Source: Peptococcaceae bacterium
GTDB taxonomy: Bacteria > Bacillota > Desulfitobacteriia > Desulfitobacteriales > Desulfitobacteriaceae
DNA: 9,950 nt
NCBI GenBank assembly: GCA_031289815.1
Contig: JAITOS010000072.1
Location: forward strand, 1 to 9,950
Direction: 5' to 3'
Part shown: piece by piece, positions 1 to 5,334 of the stretch
Layout of the letters: each line of letters starts with the position of its first letter
Position numbering within the stretch: the first letter of the stretch is position 1
Notes under the pieces: generated by a model
The model's database searches: none
What the model was told of the DNA's origin: nothing
What the model saw: the letters and a program-made list of their open reading frames with translations, nothing else
Made by a program: the position numbers and the translations under genes

Positions 1-26
1 AAACAGCCGCAGCTACATAAAGACAT
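1..26 (-). CDS. Start of a cysteine-rich small protein (partial)
   Basis: On the minus strand an ATG at 26-24 is preceded by a perfect AAGGAGG (41-35) at 8-nt spacing. Eight codons plus two bases remain before the window edge and read MSLCSCGC, giving a C-x-C-x-C pattern at residues 4, 6 and 8. The gene would lie 107 nt downstream of the alcohol dehydrogenase on the same strand. No convincing terminator lies between them, so they may be co-transcribed. The family cannot be recognised from eight residues. Closely spaced cysteines suggest metal or Fe-S binding or a cysteine-rich peptide, but that is inference only. The call rests on the ribosome binding site and start. Confidence 0.55.
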
Positions 27-51
27 ATAGTTATCCTCCTTCGGTTAGGAA

Positions 52-64
52 ATAGAATTTCTAT
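52..64. repeat. Short perfect inverted repeat upstream of the Cys-rich ORF
   Basis: ATAGAA (52-57) and TTCTAT (59-64) are perfect inverted repeats around a single T. They lie 26-38 bp upstream of the start codon of the minus-strand cysteine-rich ORF. The loop is too short for an RNA hairpin of full length, and no T-run follows, so this is not a terminator. It could be a small operator or just AT-rich sequence overlapping a weak -10. Confidence 0.25.
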
Positions 65-133
65 ACATAGCTTATGTTTCCTTGCCGGTTCTGTGAGTGA
101 AAAATGACGAAGGATGAAGGAAAAGCTGATCTT

Positions 134-1315
134 TTAGAAATCCACAGCCGTTCCATAATAAATGGCATGAAGCAATTTTTCCATCTCTGCCGGGGTGATA
201 GGTCTGGGATTGGAGGAAGTGCAGGCGTCGCCGACCGCTTCTTTGGCAATATTGGCTGCCTTGGCTTTGAGTTCGGCTTCCGGAACCCCCCATTCTTTTA
301 AGGAGGTGGGAATGCTCAATTTCGTATTATAGGCGTTGACCTTCGCAATCAAAGACTGAACCAGTTCCGCGTCGCTTTTGCCGTCCAATCCCGCGGCGCG
401 GGCGATATCCGCATAACGGGACGCGGCGTCGGCGTTCTTGGCGTTATACTGGATGACATAGGGCAGATAAATAGCGTTGGCGCAGCCGTGAGGAATGTGA
501 CCGACGTCAAAGACCGCGCCTGTCTTGTGGGCCAGAGAGTGGACGATTCCCAACAGAGCGTTGGAGAAAGCCATTCCGGCCAGACACTGGGCATAGTGCA
601 TCTGTTCTTTAGCGGCTTTGTTTCCGTTGTAGGAATCGAGGAGCTGTTCAAACACCATTTGGAGGGCTTTGATGGCGACCGCGTCGGTAAAAGGCGAGCT
701 CAGTGTGGAAACATAAGCCTCAATAGCGTGCGTGAGCGCATCCATCCCTGTATGGGCGGTCAGGGTCTTAGGCATCGTCGCGGCAATTTCCGGATCCACA
801 ATGGCCACATCCGGAGTGATATTAAAATCAGCCAAGGGATATTTGATGCCATTCGCGGGATCGGTAATGATGGAAAAGGCCGTTACCTCTGTGGCCGTTC
901 CTGACGTAGAGGGAATGGCTGCAAATCTGGCCTTTTGGCGTAGTTCCGGGAAATTAAAGGGTGTAATCAGGTCGGTAAAGGACGTGTCCGGATATTCATA
1001 GAAAGCCCACATGGCTTTGGCGGCGTCAATGGGCGAACCGCCGCCGAGCGCTACGATCCAGTCGGGCTGGAACTTGCGCATGGCCGCCGCGCCTTTCAGG
1101 ACGGTATCAACCGATGGATCCGGTTCCACGTTCTCAAAGAGTTCTACCGCCATGCCCGCTTCTTTCAGATAAGCAACGGTTTTGTCCAAAAAACCGGCTT
1201 TTCTCATGGCGCCTCCGCCCACTACGACCATAGCTTTTTTGCCTTTCAGGGTTTTTAGGGTCTCCAGGGTTCCGTTGCCGTAATAAATGTCTCTGGGTAA
1301 GGTAAATCGGCTCAT
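134..1315 (-). CDS. Iron-containing alcohol dehydrogenase (group III)
   Basis: A 393-residue NAD(P)-dependent, metal-dependent alcohol dehydrogenase of the FucO/AdhE C-terminal/butanol dehydrogenase family, a cytosolic enzyme interconverting aldehydes and alcohols in fermentation. The N-terminal half is the dinucleotide-binding domain, with GGG at 33-35 and GGGSPID at 91-97. The all-helical C-terminal half carries the expected metal ligands: D192 and H196 in the TGMDALTHAIEAYVS motif, H259 in GIVHSLAH, and H276 in IPHG. Three extra residues lie between H259 and H276 compared with AdhE as I recall it. Length is normal for the family. The frame is open further upstream, to a Met codon at 1381, but ATG 1315-1313 is chosen because AAGGAGG (1330-1324) precedes it at 8-nt spacing and the protein starts where relatives do. 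The physiological substrate cannot be told from sequence. Confidence 0.93.
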   Translation of the reverse strand: MSRFTLPRDIYYGNGTLETLKTLKGKKAMVVVGGGAMRKAGFLDKTVAYLKEAGMAVELFENVEPDPSVDTVLKGAAAMRKFQPDWIVALGGGSPIDAAKAMWAFYEYPDTSFTDLITPFNFPELRQKARFAAIPSTSGTATEVTAFSIITDPANGIKYPLADFNITPDVAIVDPEIAATMPKTLTAHTGMDALTHAIEAYVSTLSSPFTDAVAIKALQMVFEQLLDSYNGNKAAKEQMHYAQCLAGMAFSNALLGIVHSLAHKTGAVFDVGHIPHGCANAIYLPYVIQYNAKNADAASRYADIARAAGLDGKSDAELVQSLIAKVNAYNTKLSIPTSLKEWGVPEAELKAKAANIAKEAVGDACTSSNPRPITPAEMEKLLHAIYYGTAVDF

Positions 1316-1406
1316 GTAGTTTTCCTCCTTCATCATGCTTGAAATAGTTACTGAACGGCTACTCTGTAGGATGAATGCCATTCCCTATAAAGCCTATCAT
1401 ATTTGA

Positions 1407-1428
1407 GGGCGTTTGGGAATGGGTTGGG
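1407..1428 (+). other. Canonical G-quadruplex motif upstream of the alcohol dehydrogenase
   Basis: Four GGG tracts sit at 1407-1409, 1415-1417, 1421-1423 and 1426-1428, with loops of 5, 3 and 2 nt. This satisfies the usual G3+N1-7 rule. The G-rich strand is the template strand for the minus-strand dehydrogenase. The motif lies just upstream of the candidate -10 TATGAT (1401-1396), covering the place where its -35 would be. A regulatory role is inferred only. Confidence 0.5.
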
Positions 1429-1451
1429 CAGCCGGATGATGATATTAAATT

Positions 1452-1478
1452 GCGTATTCCATCGCGTATTCCATCGCG
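1452..1478. repeat. 12-bp tandem duplication
   Basis: GCGTATTCCATC occurs twice without mismatch (1452-1463 and 1464-1475) and is followed by a further GCG, giving about 2.25 units. It lies between the candidate dehydrogenase promoter and the tcdA promoter. It could be a slippage product or a paired protein-binding site. The 12-bp period is slightly over one helical turn. Confidence 0.7.
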
Positions 1479-1547
1479 GCGAAAAGGACGTTCGCTTTTT
1501 GCGCGCCCGTTTTATTTAGAAAAAATGATCCACCAGCCATAAGAGTT

Positions 1548-1556
1548 TGATATAAT
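1548..1556 (+). promoter_or_regulatory. Extended -10 promoter for tcdA
   Basis: TGATATAAT matches the extended -10 consensus TG-n-TATAAT exactly, with the hexamer at 1551-1556. No good -35 lies 17 bp upstream, which is usual for extended -10 promoters. Transcription would begin near 1562, giving a leader of about 165 nt before the TTG start of tcdA. This leader would contain the GC hairpin, the palindrome and the tetranucleotide tract. Confidence 0.6.
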
Positions 1557-1567
1557 GAAGGGGACGG

Positions 1568-1599
1568 GCGCGCCGCGGAAGCGCCGGACGCGGGCGCGC
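1568..1599 (+). repeat. GC-rich hairpin at the start of the tcdA leader
   Basis: GCGCGCC (1568-1574) pairs with GGCGCGC (1593-1599), and GCG (1575-1577) continues the stem with CGC (1589-1591). One bulged G (1592) and an 11-nt loop complete it. The fold is very stable and lies only a few bases after the predicted transcription start. No T-run follows, so it is not an intrinsic terminator. It could stabilise the 5' end of the mRNA. Confidence 0.5.
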
Positions 1600-1603
1600 A
1601 TAA

Positions 1604-1623
1604 GTAAGTGAGTACTCACTTAC
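1604..1623. repeat. Perfect 20-bp palindrome
   Basis: The two halves are GTAAGTGAGT and ACTCACTTAC, with no spacer and no mismatch, centred between 1613 and 1614. As DNA it looks like a dimeric repressor operator, and the TGAGTACTCA core resembles TetR-family sites in style. As RNA it could form a short hairpin. It lies about 45 bp downstream of the tcdA -10, a position suited to repression or to leader RNA folding. Confidence 0.65.
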
Positions 1624-1630
1624 CAACCCG

Positions 1631-1690
1631 CTCACTCACTCATTCATTCATTCACTCACTCGCTTACTTAATTAATTACTCGCTCACTCG
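1631..1690. repeat. Degenerate tetranucleotide tract (CTCA/TTCA/CTTA/ATTA)
   Basis: About fifteen four-base units run in strict phase: three CTCA, three TTCA, then CTCA, CTCG, two CTTA, two ATTA, CTCG, CTCA and CTCG. A (CG)n-rich stretch then reaches about 1703. The tract is pyrimidine-rich on the plus strand and sits between the tcdA promoter and its ribosome binding site. Its origin by slippage followed by point change is inferred. The array is too degenerate to be a classical phase-variable repeat. Confidence 0.65.
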
Positions 1691-1729
1691 CGCGCGCTCG
1701 CTTATATACATACAGGGGAGGTCTGTCGC

Positions 1730-2500
1730 TTGAACCAGTTTTCAAGAAGCGAATTATTATTAGGCAGAGAAGGCATGGAAAAGCTGCAAACCGCCGCCGT
1801 CGCCGTGTTCGGGCTGGGCGGCGTCGGTTCCTATACGGTGGAGGCGCTGGCCCGTAGCGGCGTGGGCGGCTTCGCGCTGGTCGATGACGATAAGGTTTGC
1901 CTGACGAATATCAACCGTCAGTTAATCGCCACCCTGAAAACCGTAGGCCATAATAAGGTGGAGGTCATGCGGGATAGAATTTTAGAGATCAACCCGCGCG
2001 CTCAGATAGCGCTCTTTCCTTGCTTCTACGGCGCTCAAAACGCTGATGAGATCGACTTGGGGAGATTTTCTTATGTCGTGGACGCCATCGACACCGTATC
2101 GTCCAAACTGACCTTGATCGAAAGAGCCAAGGCGGCGGCTGTCCCCGTGATCAGCTGCATGGGGGCGGGCAATAAGCTGGATCCCACGAAATTTGAAGTC
2201 GCCGATATTTTTAAAACCTCCGTATGCCCGCTGGCAAAGGTGATGCGCAAAGAATTGCGGGCCAGAGGAATTCAGGACTTGAAGGTCGTGTATTCCAAAG
2301 AAGCGGCTCTAACGCCCCTGGAAGACGAGCGTACCAGCTGCAAGAATCATTGCGTTTGCCCGCCGGGGGTAGCCAGAAAATGCACGGACAGGAGACAAAT
2401 CCCCGGAAGCGTCGCCTTTGTGCCTTCCGTGGCCGGTTTAATTCTGGCGGCTGAGGTCGTGAAGGATTTACTGGGAATAGGCGGCTTGAGCGATCTTTAG
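1730..2500 (+). CDS. tcdA: tRNA threonylcarbamoyladenosine dehydratase
   Basis: A 256-residue ThiF/E1-like enzyme that uses ATP to activate the carboxylate of tRNA t6A37 and cyclise it to ct6A. The adenylation fold shows the nucleotide-binding loop GLGGVGS (28-34), the acidic stretch DDD (52-54), NINRQ (60-64), the VVDAID segment (116-121), and the C-terminal IPGSVAFVPSVAG helix region (224-236). It starts at TTG 1730, supported by GGGGAGGT (1715-1722) at 7-nt spacing. A cysteine cluster, C204, C208, C210 and C218, with C166 upstream, is present; I recall such clusters in Gram-positive members, and metal binding is possible. It is transcribed from its own extended -10 promoter and runs convergently into the histidine kinase, with 26 bp between the two stop codons. 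Identity as TcdA rather than another ThiF-like protein is well supported by overall length and motif order. Confidence 0.92.
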   Translation: MNQFSRSELLLGREGMEKLQTAAVAVFGLGGVGSYTVEALARSGVGGFALVDDDKVCLTNINRQLIATLKTVGHNKVEVMRDRILEINPRAQIALFPCFYGAQNADEIDLGRFSYVVDAIDTVSSKLTLIERAKAAAVPVISCMGAGNKLDPTKFEVADIFKTSVCPLAKVMRKELRARGIQDLKVVYSKEAALTPLEDERTSCKNHCVCPPGVARKCTDRRQIPGSVAFVPSVAGLILAAEVVKDLLGIGGLSDL

Positions 2501-2530
2501 TGATTTTTAGCGATCTTCGGTGATCGTCAG
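2491..2530. repeat. Four tandem 10-bp units spanning two convergent stop codons
   Basis: The sequence reads in 10-bp steps as CGATCTTTAG, TGATTTTTAG, CGATCTTCGG and TGATCGTCAG, that is YGATYKTYRG. Equivalently, two 20-bp units match at 15 of 20 positions. The array contains the last codons of tcdA, the whole 26-bp gap, and the histidine kinase stop codon. No intrinsic terminator hairpin is visible here. Confidence 0.6.
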
Positions 2531-3759
2531 CGTTCGTGGTAAAGCGGCAGGGAAACCGTAAAGACCGTACCCTGTTCGTCGTCGCTTTCGACGCTGATTT
2601 TGCCGCGATGCAGCTCGGCGATGCTGTTAGCGATGGCAAGGCCCAAGCCGTAGCCTTCGTTCGCCCGGGCTTTATCAGCGCGGTAAAAGCGTTCAAACAG
2701 ATGTTCCAGATCCTCCGGCGCCAGAGAAGCGCCGCTGTTGTGTACGGAAAATAGGGCCTTTGCCTGCCGGATCGACAGCGAAACGGTCACGATTCCCTGA
2801 TCCTCAGAATATTTTATGGCGTTGTCCAGCAGAATGGCGGCCAGCTGGCGCAGCTGCAATTCATCGCCCTTGATATAGATTTCCGCCGCCAGCGCGTCGG
2901 TATTCAGAGAGACTTTGCGGTCAAAGGCTACGGATTCAAAGGCGAGAGCGGAGCTGAGGATCACATCGCTGAGATTGACTCTGGTGTGAACGACCGGCGT
3001 TTTAGCGTCGTCCGATTTCGCCAAAAACAGCAGGTTGTCCACTAATTGTTTCATCCGTTTCGCTTCCGCTTCGGTATTCTCCAGCCAATGCCATAGCTGG
3101 GCGACAGTTTCCGCGCGATTGGCCTTTAGGATGCCGGTGTTTGCCAGGATCACGGTCAGGGGCGTTTTGAGCTCGTGAGAGGCGTCGGCGACGAAACGGC
3201 GTTGTTGCTGCCAGGCCAGTTCCGCGGGTTTAAAAACCCAGCGGGATAAAAACAGGCTGATGATAAAAAAGGCAAAAAGCGCGGCCACCAGGGAAAGAGA
3301 GGCGATGAGCAGGGTACTTTTGATCGCTGCCTGCTCGCCGGATATCTCGATGAAAGCGGCTTTCACGCCGCCGCGCTCGTTTTTTTTCAGAAAACGGAGA
3401 TTGTAATCGCGCAAAAGTCCCTGATCTTCCGCGGCGGCCAGAACCTCTTCGGCAAGCTGCTGTAAGCTGTGTTCCGTCACGCTGATGTTGTCGGCGAAGA
3501 GCAGGCGGGTTGATCCGTCGCTGATCTGAAGCACGAATACCGGCGCGCGGACGAGATCCTCCGGCGGTTTTTGACCAACGCTGAAGGCGGGAGGCCGCTG
3601 ATCGTCGTGCCGGTTCAGGGCAATCTGGAGCGCCGCCTGACTCTCCTGGCGCGCTTGCCGGTAATTGGAAATGCAAAGCGCGGAGAAGACGATGATCAGA
3701 ACCAGAAAGACCAGCAGCATGTTAATGAAAATGAATTTTTGGCGCAGTTCTTTGATCAT
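2527..3759 (-). CDS. Sensor histidine kinase, two transmembrane segments
   Basis: A 410-residue membrane histidine kinase. Transmembrane segments lie at about 11-31 and 149-171 and enclose an extracytoplasmic sensor region of about 115 residues with no motif I recognise. The HisKA dimerisation domain follows directly, with the phosphoacceptor H195 in DASHELKTP; no HAMP domain is apparent. The ATPase domain has the N box (D312, N313), an F box (F355, F358) and the G2 box GYGLGLA (369-375). The G1 box reads NSGASL (341-346) instead of DxGxGI, a variant found in some Gram-positive kinases. Its ATG overlaps the stop of the response regulator gene by 4 nt (ATGA), implying translational coupling. 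The signal is unknown. The divergent surface-polymer operon is the likely output. Confidence 0.93.
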   Translation of the reverse strand: MIKELRQKFIFINMLLVFLVLIIVFSALCISNYRQARQESQAALQIALNRHDDQRPPAFSVGQKPPEDLVRAPVFVLQISDGSTRLLFADNISVTEHSLQQLAEEVLAAAEDQGLLRDYNLRFLKKNERGGVKAAFIEISGEQAAIKSTLLIASLSLVAALFAFFIISLFLSRWVFKPAELAWQQQRRFVADASHELKTPLTVILANTGILKANRAETVAQLWHWLENTEAEAKRMKQLVDNLLFLAKSDDAKTPVVHTRVNLSDVILSSALAFESVAFDRKVSLNTDALAAEIYIKGDELQLRQLAAILLDNAIKYSEDQGIVTVSLSIRQAKALFSVHNSGASLAPEDLEHLFERFYRADKARANEGYGLGLAIANSIAELHRGKISVESDDEQGTVFTVSLPLYHER

Positions 3760-4442
3760 GTTTTCTGTTTCTCCAGCCGATAGCCTACTTTGCGGACGGT
3801 TTCGACGCCGACGCCGGAGCCGAGGTAGAAGAATTTCTTGCGCAGAAAAGAGATATACGCCTCCACGTTGTTATCCTCAGCGTCGGAATCGGCGCCCCAT
3901 ACTTTGCTGATCAACTGTTCCTTGGTGGTGATGGTTTGGGCGTTGGCGATCAGTATTTTGAGGACTTCAAATTCCTTGAAGCCGACATGAATCGATTTGG
4001 CGCCGCATTGCAGCGTATTGGAGGAGAGATGCAGGGTGAGATCAGAAAACTCAAGTTTGTCGAGGACGACTTCGCCTTGCCTGCGGGAAAGCGCGCGGGT
4101 TCTCGCTAACAGCTCTTCCGGCGAAAAGGGTTTGGTCATATAATCATCCGCGCCGCAGTCGAGTCCCTGTACTTTATCAGGGATATCATCCCTGGCGGTC
4201 AGCAGCAGAACCGGCGTGGCGTCTTTGCGCTCGCGTAGCCGCCGGACGACCTCGAAGCCGTCAAGTTTTGGGAGCATCACATCGAGAATAATCACGTCAT
4301 ACTGTTCGTTCAGCGCGTACTCCAAGCCGTCCGCGCCGTTATGGACGATGTCAACGTGATATTTTTGGCTTTTCATAATCTGTCCCAAGGCTTCGGCGAG
4401 ACGCCGTTCATCCTCGACAATTAATACATGCACGCGCAGCAC
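3756..4442 (-). CDS. OmpR/PhoB-family response regulator
   Basis: A 228-residue regulator. The receiver domain (about 5-118) has the acidic pair E10-D11, phosphoacceptor D54, T82 and K104. The C-terminal winged-helix domain (about 127-225) has the usual KEFEVLKIL, VEAYISFLRKK and ETVRKVGYRL segments. It is first in the operon with the kinase. The start is uncertain: GTG 4442 gives MLRVHVLIVEDE, with GAAGAG 8 nt upstream, while GTG 4430 gives the more typical MHVLIVEDE, with AAAGGG 10 nt upstream. The regulator probably binds the TTTCAG direct repeats in the divergent promoter region, activating both its own operon and the VTC operon. This is inferred from the site geometry. Confidence 0.93.
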   Translation of the reverse strand: MLRVHVLIVEDERRLAEALGQIMKSQKYHVDIVHNGADGLEYALNEQYDVIILDVMLPKLDGFEVVRRLRERKDATPVLLLTARDDIPDKVQGLDCGADDYMTKPFSPEELLARTRALSRRQGEVVLDKLEFSDLTLHLSSNTLQCGAKSIHVGFKEFEVLKILIANAQTITTKEQLISKVWGADSDAEDNNVEAYISFLRKKFFYLGSGVGVETVRKVGYRLEKQKT

Positions 4443-4477
4443 GCCCTTTGCTCTTCATTTGATAGAGGGATAGATTT

Positions 4478-4510
4478 ATTCTAACAGAATATCCTGAAAA
4501 TAGTCTGAAA
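4478..4510 (-). promoter_or_regulatory. Promoter of the two-component operon with OmpR-type box
   Basis: On the minus strand two TTTCAG hexamers (4510-4505 and 4499-4494) are spaced 11 bp apart. The second is followed after exactly 10 bp by the -10 hexamer TAGAAT (4483-4478). No separate -35 is visible, and the box takes its place. The start of transcription would be near 4471, about 30-40 nt upstream of the regulator start. The arrangement suggests autoactivation. Confidence 0.6.
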
Positions 4511-4534
4511 TGTTTTTTTCAGACTATTTTCAGG
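4493..4534. repeat. Perfect 18-bp inverted repeat between divergent promoters
   Basis: The arms 4493-4510 and 4517-4534 are exact reverse complements separated by a 6-bp centre. Each arm contains a TTTCAG-N5-TTTCAG direct repeat, one per strand. It is therefore two response-regulator-type boxes facing opposite ways. An RNA hairpin role is unlikely because both predicted transcription starts lie outside the repeat. Confidence 0.85.
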
Positions 4535-4549
4535 CTCGTATTTTATAAT
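4517..4549 (+). promoter_or_regulatory. Promoter of the VTC operon with OmpR-type box
   Basis: TTTCAG at 4517-4522 and again at 4528-4533 (11-bp period) is followed after exactly 10 bp by a consensus TATAAT (4544-4549). The spacing matches known OmpR/PhoB-family activation sites, in which the direct repeat replaces the -35 element. Transcription would start near 4556, about 40 nt before the VTC start codon. Confidence 0.65.
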
Positions 4550-4596
4550 GTGGATAGTGAAAAGAATGCTTGAGAGCAGGCAGTGGGGGGAAAATA

Positions 4597-5334
4597 ATGG
4601 CTCAGATGATTTTTGAGAGATGTGAAAAAAAATATATGATCGATCACGCGCAGTATGAGGCGCTGGCGGCCTGTTTGGCCGCTAAAACGGCGCCGGATCG
4701 CTATGGCGCGTATCTGGTGTCCAACCTGTACTATGACACGGATCAGTTCGATCTCATCCGCGCTTCGCTTGAAAAGCCGCTCTATAAGGAAAAACTGCGG
4801 CTGCGCTGCTATGGGAAAGCGGACAAGGATACGCCGGTTTTTCTGGAACTGAAAAAGAAATACCAGGGCGTCGTTTATAAACGCCGGATCAAGCTGGCGT
4901 ATAAAGAAACGAAGCATATCGCGGCCAGGGGAATTCCCCAGAGGAGCGATTCCCTCCAGGTGTCGCGGGAGATCGCGTATTTTTTGACACAGTATCCCGT
5001 GACGGAAAAGGTGTTTCTTTGCTATGACCGTCTGGCGTTGACGGGCGTGGAGGATAAAGGGCTGCGGCTGACCTTCGACACCAATATCCGCTTTCGGCAG
5101 ACGGAGCTGGGTTTGGAGAACGCTCCCTGGGGGACGAATATTCTGGAACCGGGAAAAGTGCTGATGGAGATCAAAACGCCGGGCGCTATCCCCTTGTGGC
5201 TGAGCCGCACCCTCAGCGCCAGCGGCATATTTCCCGTCTCCTTCTCGAAATATGGAACGTGCTACAGTGAATTTATGCGGCAAGATTCAGGGCAAGAGCC
5301 GCGGCGGGAAAGACAGGTGATGGCGAGTGCTTGA
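4597..5334 (+). CDS. VTC-domain (polyphosphate polymerase-like) protein
   Basis: A 245-residue protein of the VTC family (CYTH/triphosphate tunnel fold), related to the catalytic domain of yeast VTC4 that makes polyphosphate from ATP. Tunnel-type motifs are in the expected order: FERCEKKY (6-13), YYDT (45-48), KLRLR (66-70), FLELKKK (82-88) followed by YKRR (94-97), RLTFDTNIR (157-165), MEIKTPG (190-196) and SFSKYG (215-220). These supply the basic and acidic pairs that bind phosphate chain and metal. No membrane segment is present. The frame is open to a TTG at 4570, but ATG 4597 is chosen because it follows a G-rich ribosome binding site (4585-4590) and gives the family N-terminus. It is the first gene of the operon, and the next gene overlaps its end by 8 nt. 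Polymerase activity is inferred from family; its product in this setting is unknown. Confidence 0.87.
   Translation: MAQMIFERCEKKYMIDHAQYEALAACLAAKTAPDRYGAYLVSNLYYDTDQFDLIRASLEKPLYKEKLRLRCYGKADKDTPVFLELKKKYQGVVYKRRIKLAYKETKHIAARGIPQRSDSLQVSREIAYFLTQYPVTEKVFLCYDRLALTGVEDKGLRLTFDTNIRFRQTELGLENAPWGTNILEPGKVLMEIKTPGAIPLWLSRTLSASGIFPVSFSKYGTCYSEFMRQDSGQEPRRERQVMASA

Larger units (their letters stand above)
1316..1729. other. Gene-free, repeat-rich divergent intergenic region
   Basis: These 414 bp separate the divergent dehydrogenase and tcdA genes. I see no protein-coding gene in them. In order they hold the dehydrogenase ribosome binding site, a candidate minus-strand -10 TATGAT (1401-1396, weak), a G-quadruplex motif, a 12-bp tandem duplication, an extended -10 promoter for tcdA, a GC-rich hairpin, a 20-bp palindrome, a tetranucleotide tract, and the GGGGAGGT ribosome binding site (1715-1722) of tcdA. 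Confidence 0.7.

Noticed and set aside
52..64. Terminator of the alcohol dehydrogenase
   Set aside because: The inverted repeat is short and AT-rich with a 1-nt centre and no T-run, so read-through into the cysteine-rich frame is more likely.
1313..1381. Upstream Met codon at 1381 as the dehydrogenase start
   Set aside because: The extra 22 residues do not belong to the family and would cover the strong AAGGAGG that serves the ATG at 1315.
1479..1500. GCGAA-loop-TTCGC followed by five T, resembling a terminator
   Set aside because: The stem is only 5 bp and no plus-strand gene lies upstream to be terminated.
1631..1703. CRISPR array or phase-variable simple repeat
   Set aside because: There are no repeat-spacer units, and the tetranucleotide units are too diverged for ordinary slippage-driven phase variation of a coding frame.
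2211..2696. A 161-codon minus-strand frame bridging tcdA and the histidine kinase
   Set aside because: It overlaps the conserved ends of two convincing genes in other frames and has no ribosome binding site or recognisable motif.
4543..5283. A 246-codon open frame on the minus strand opposite the VTC gene
   Set aside because: The plus strand encodes recognisable VTC motifs with promoter and ribosome binding site. The antisense frame resembles no family.
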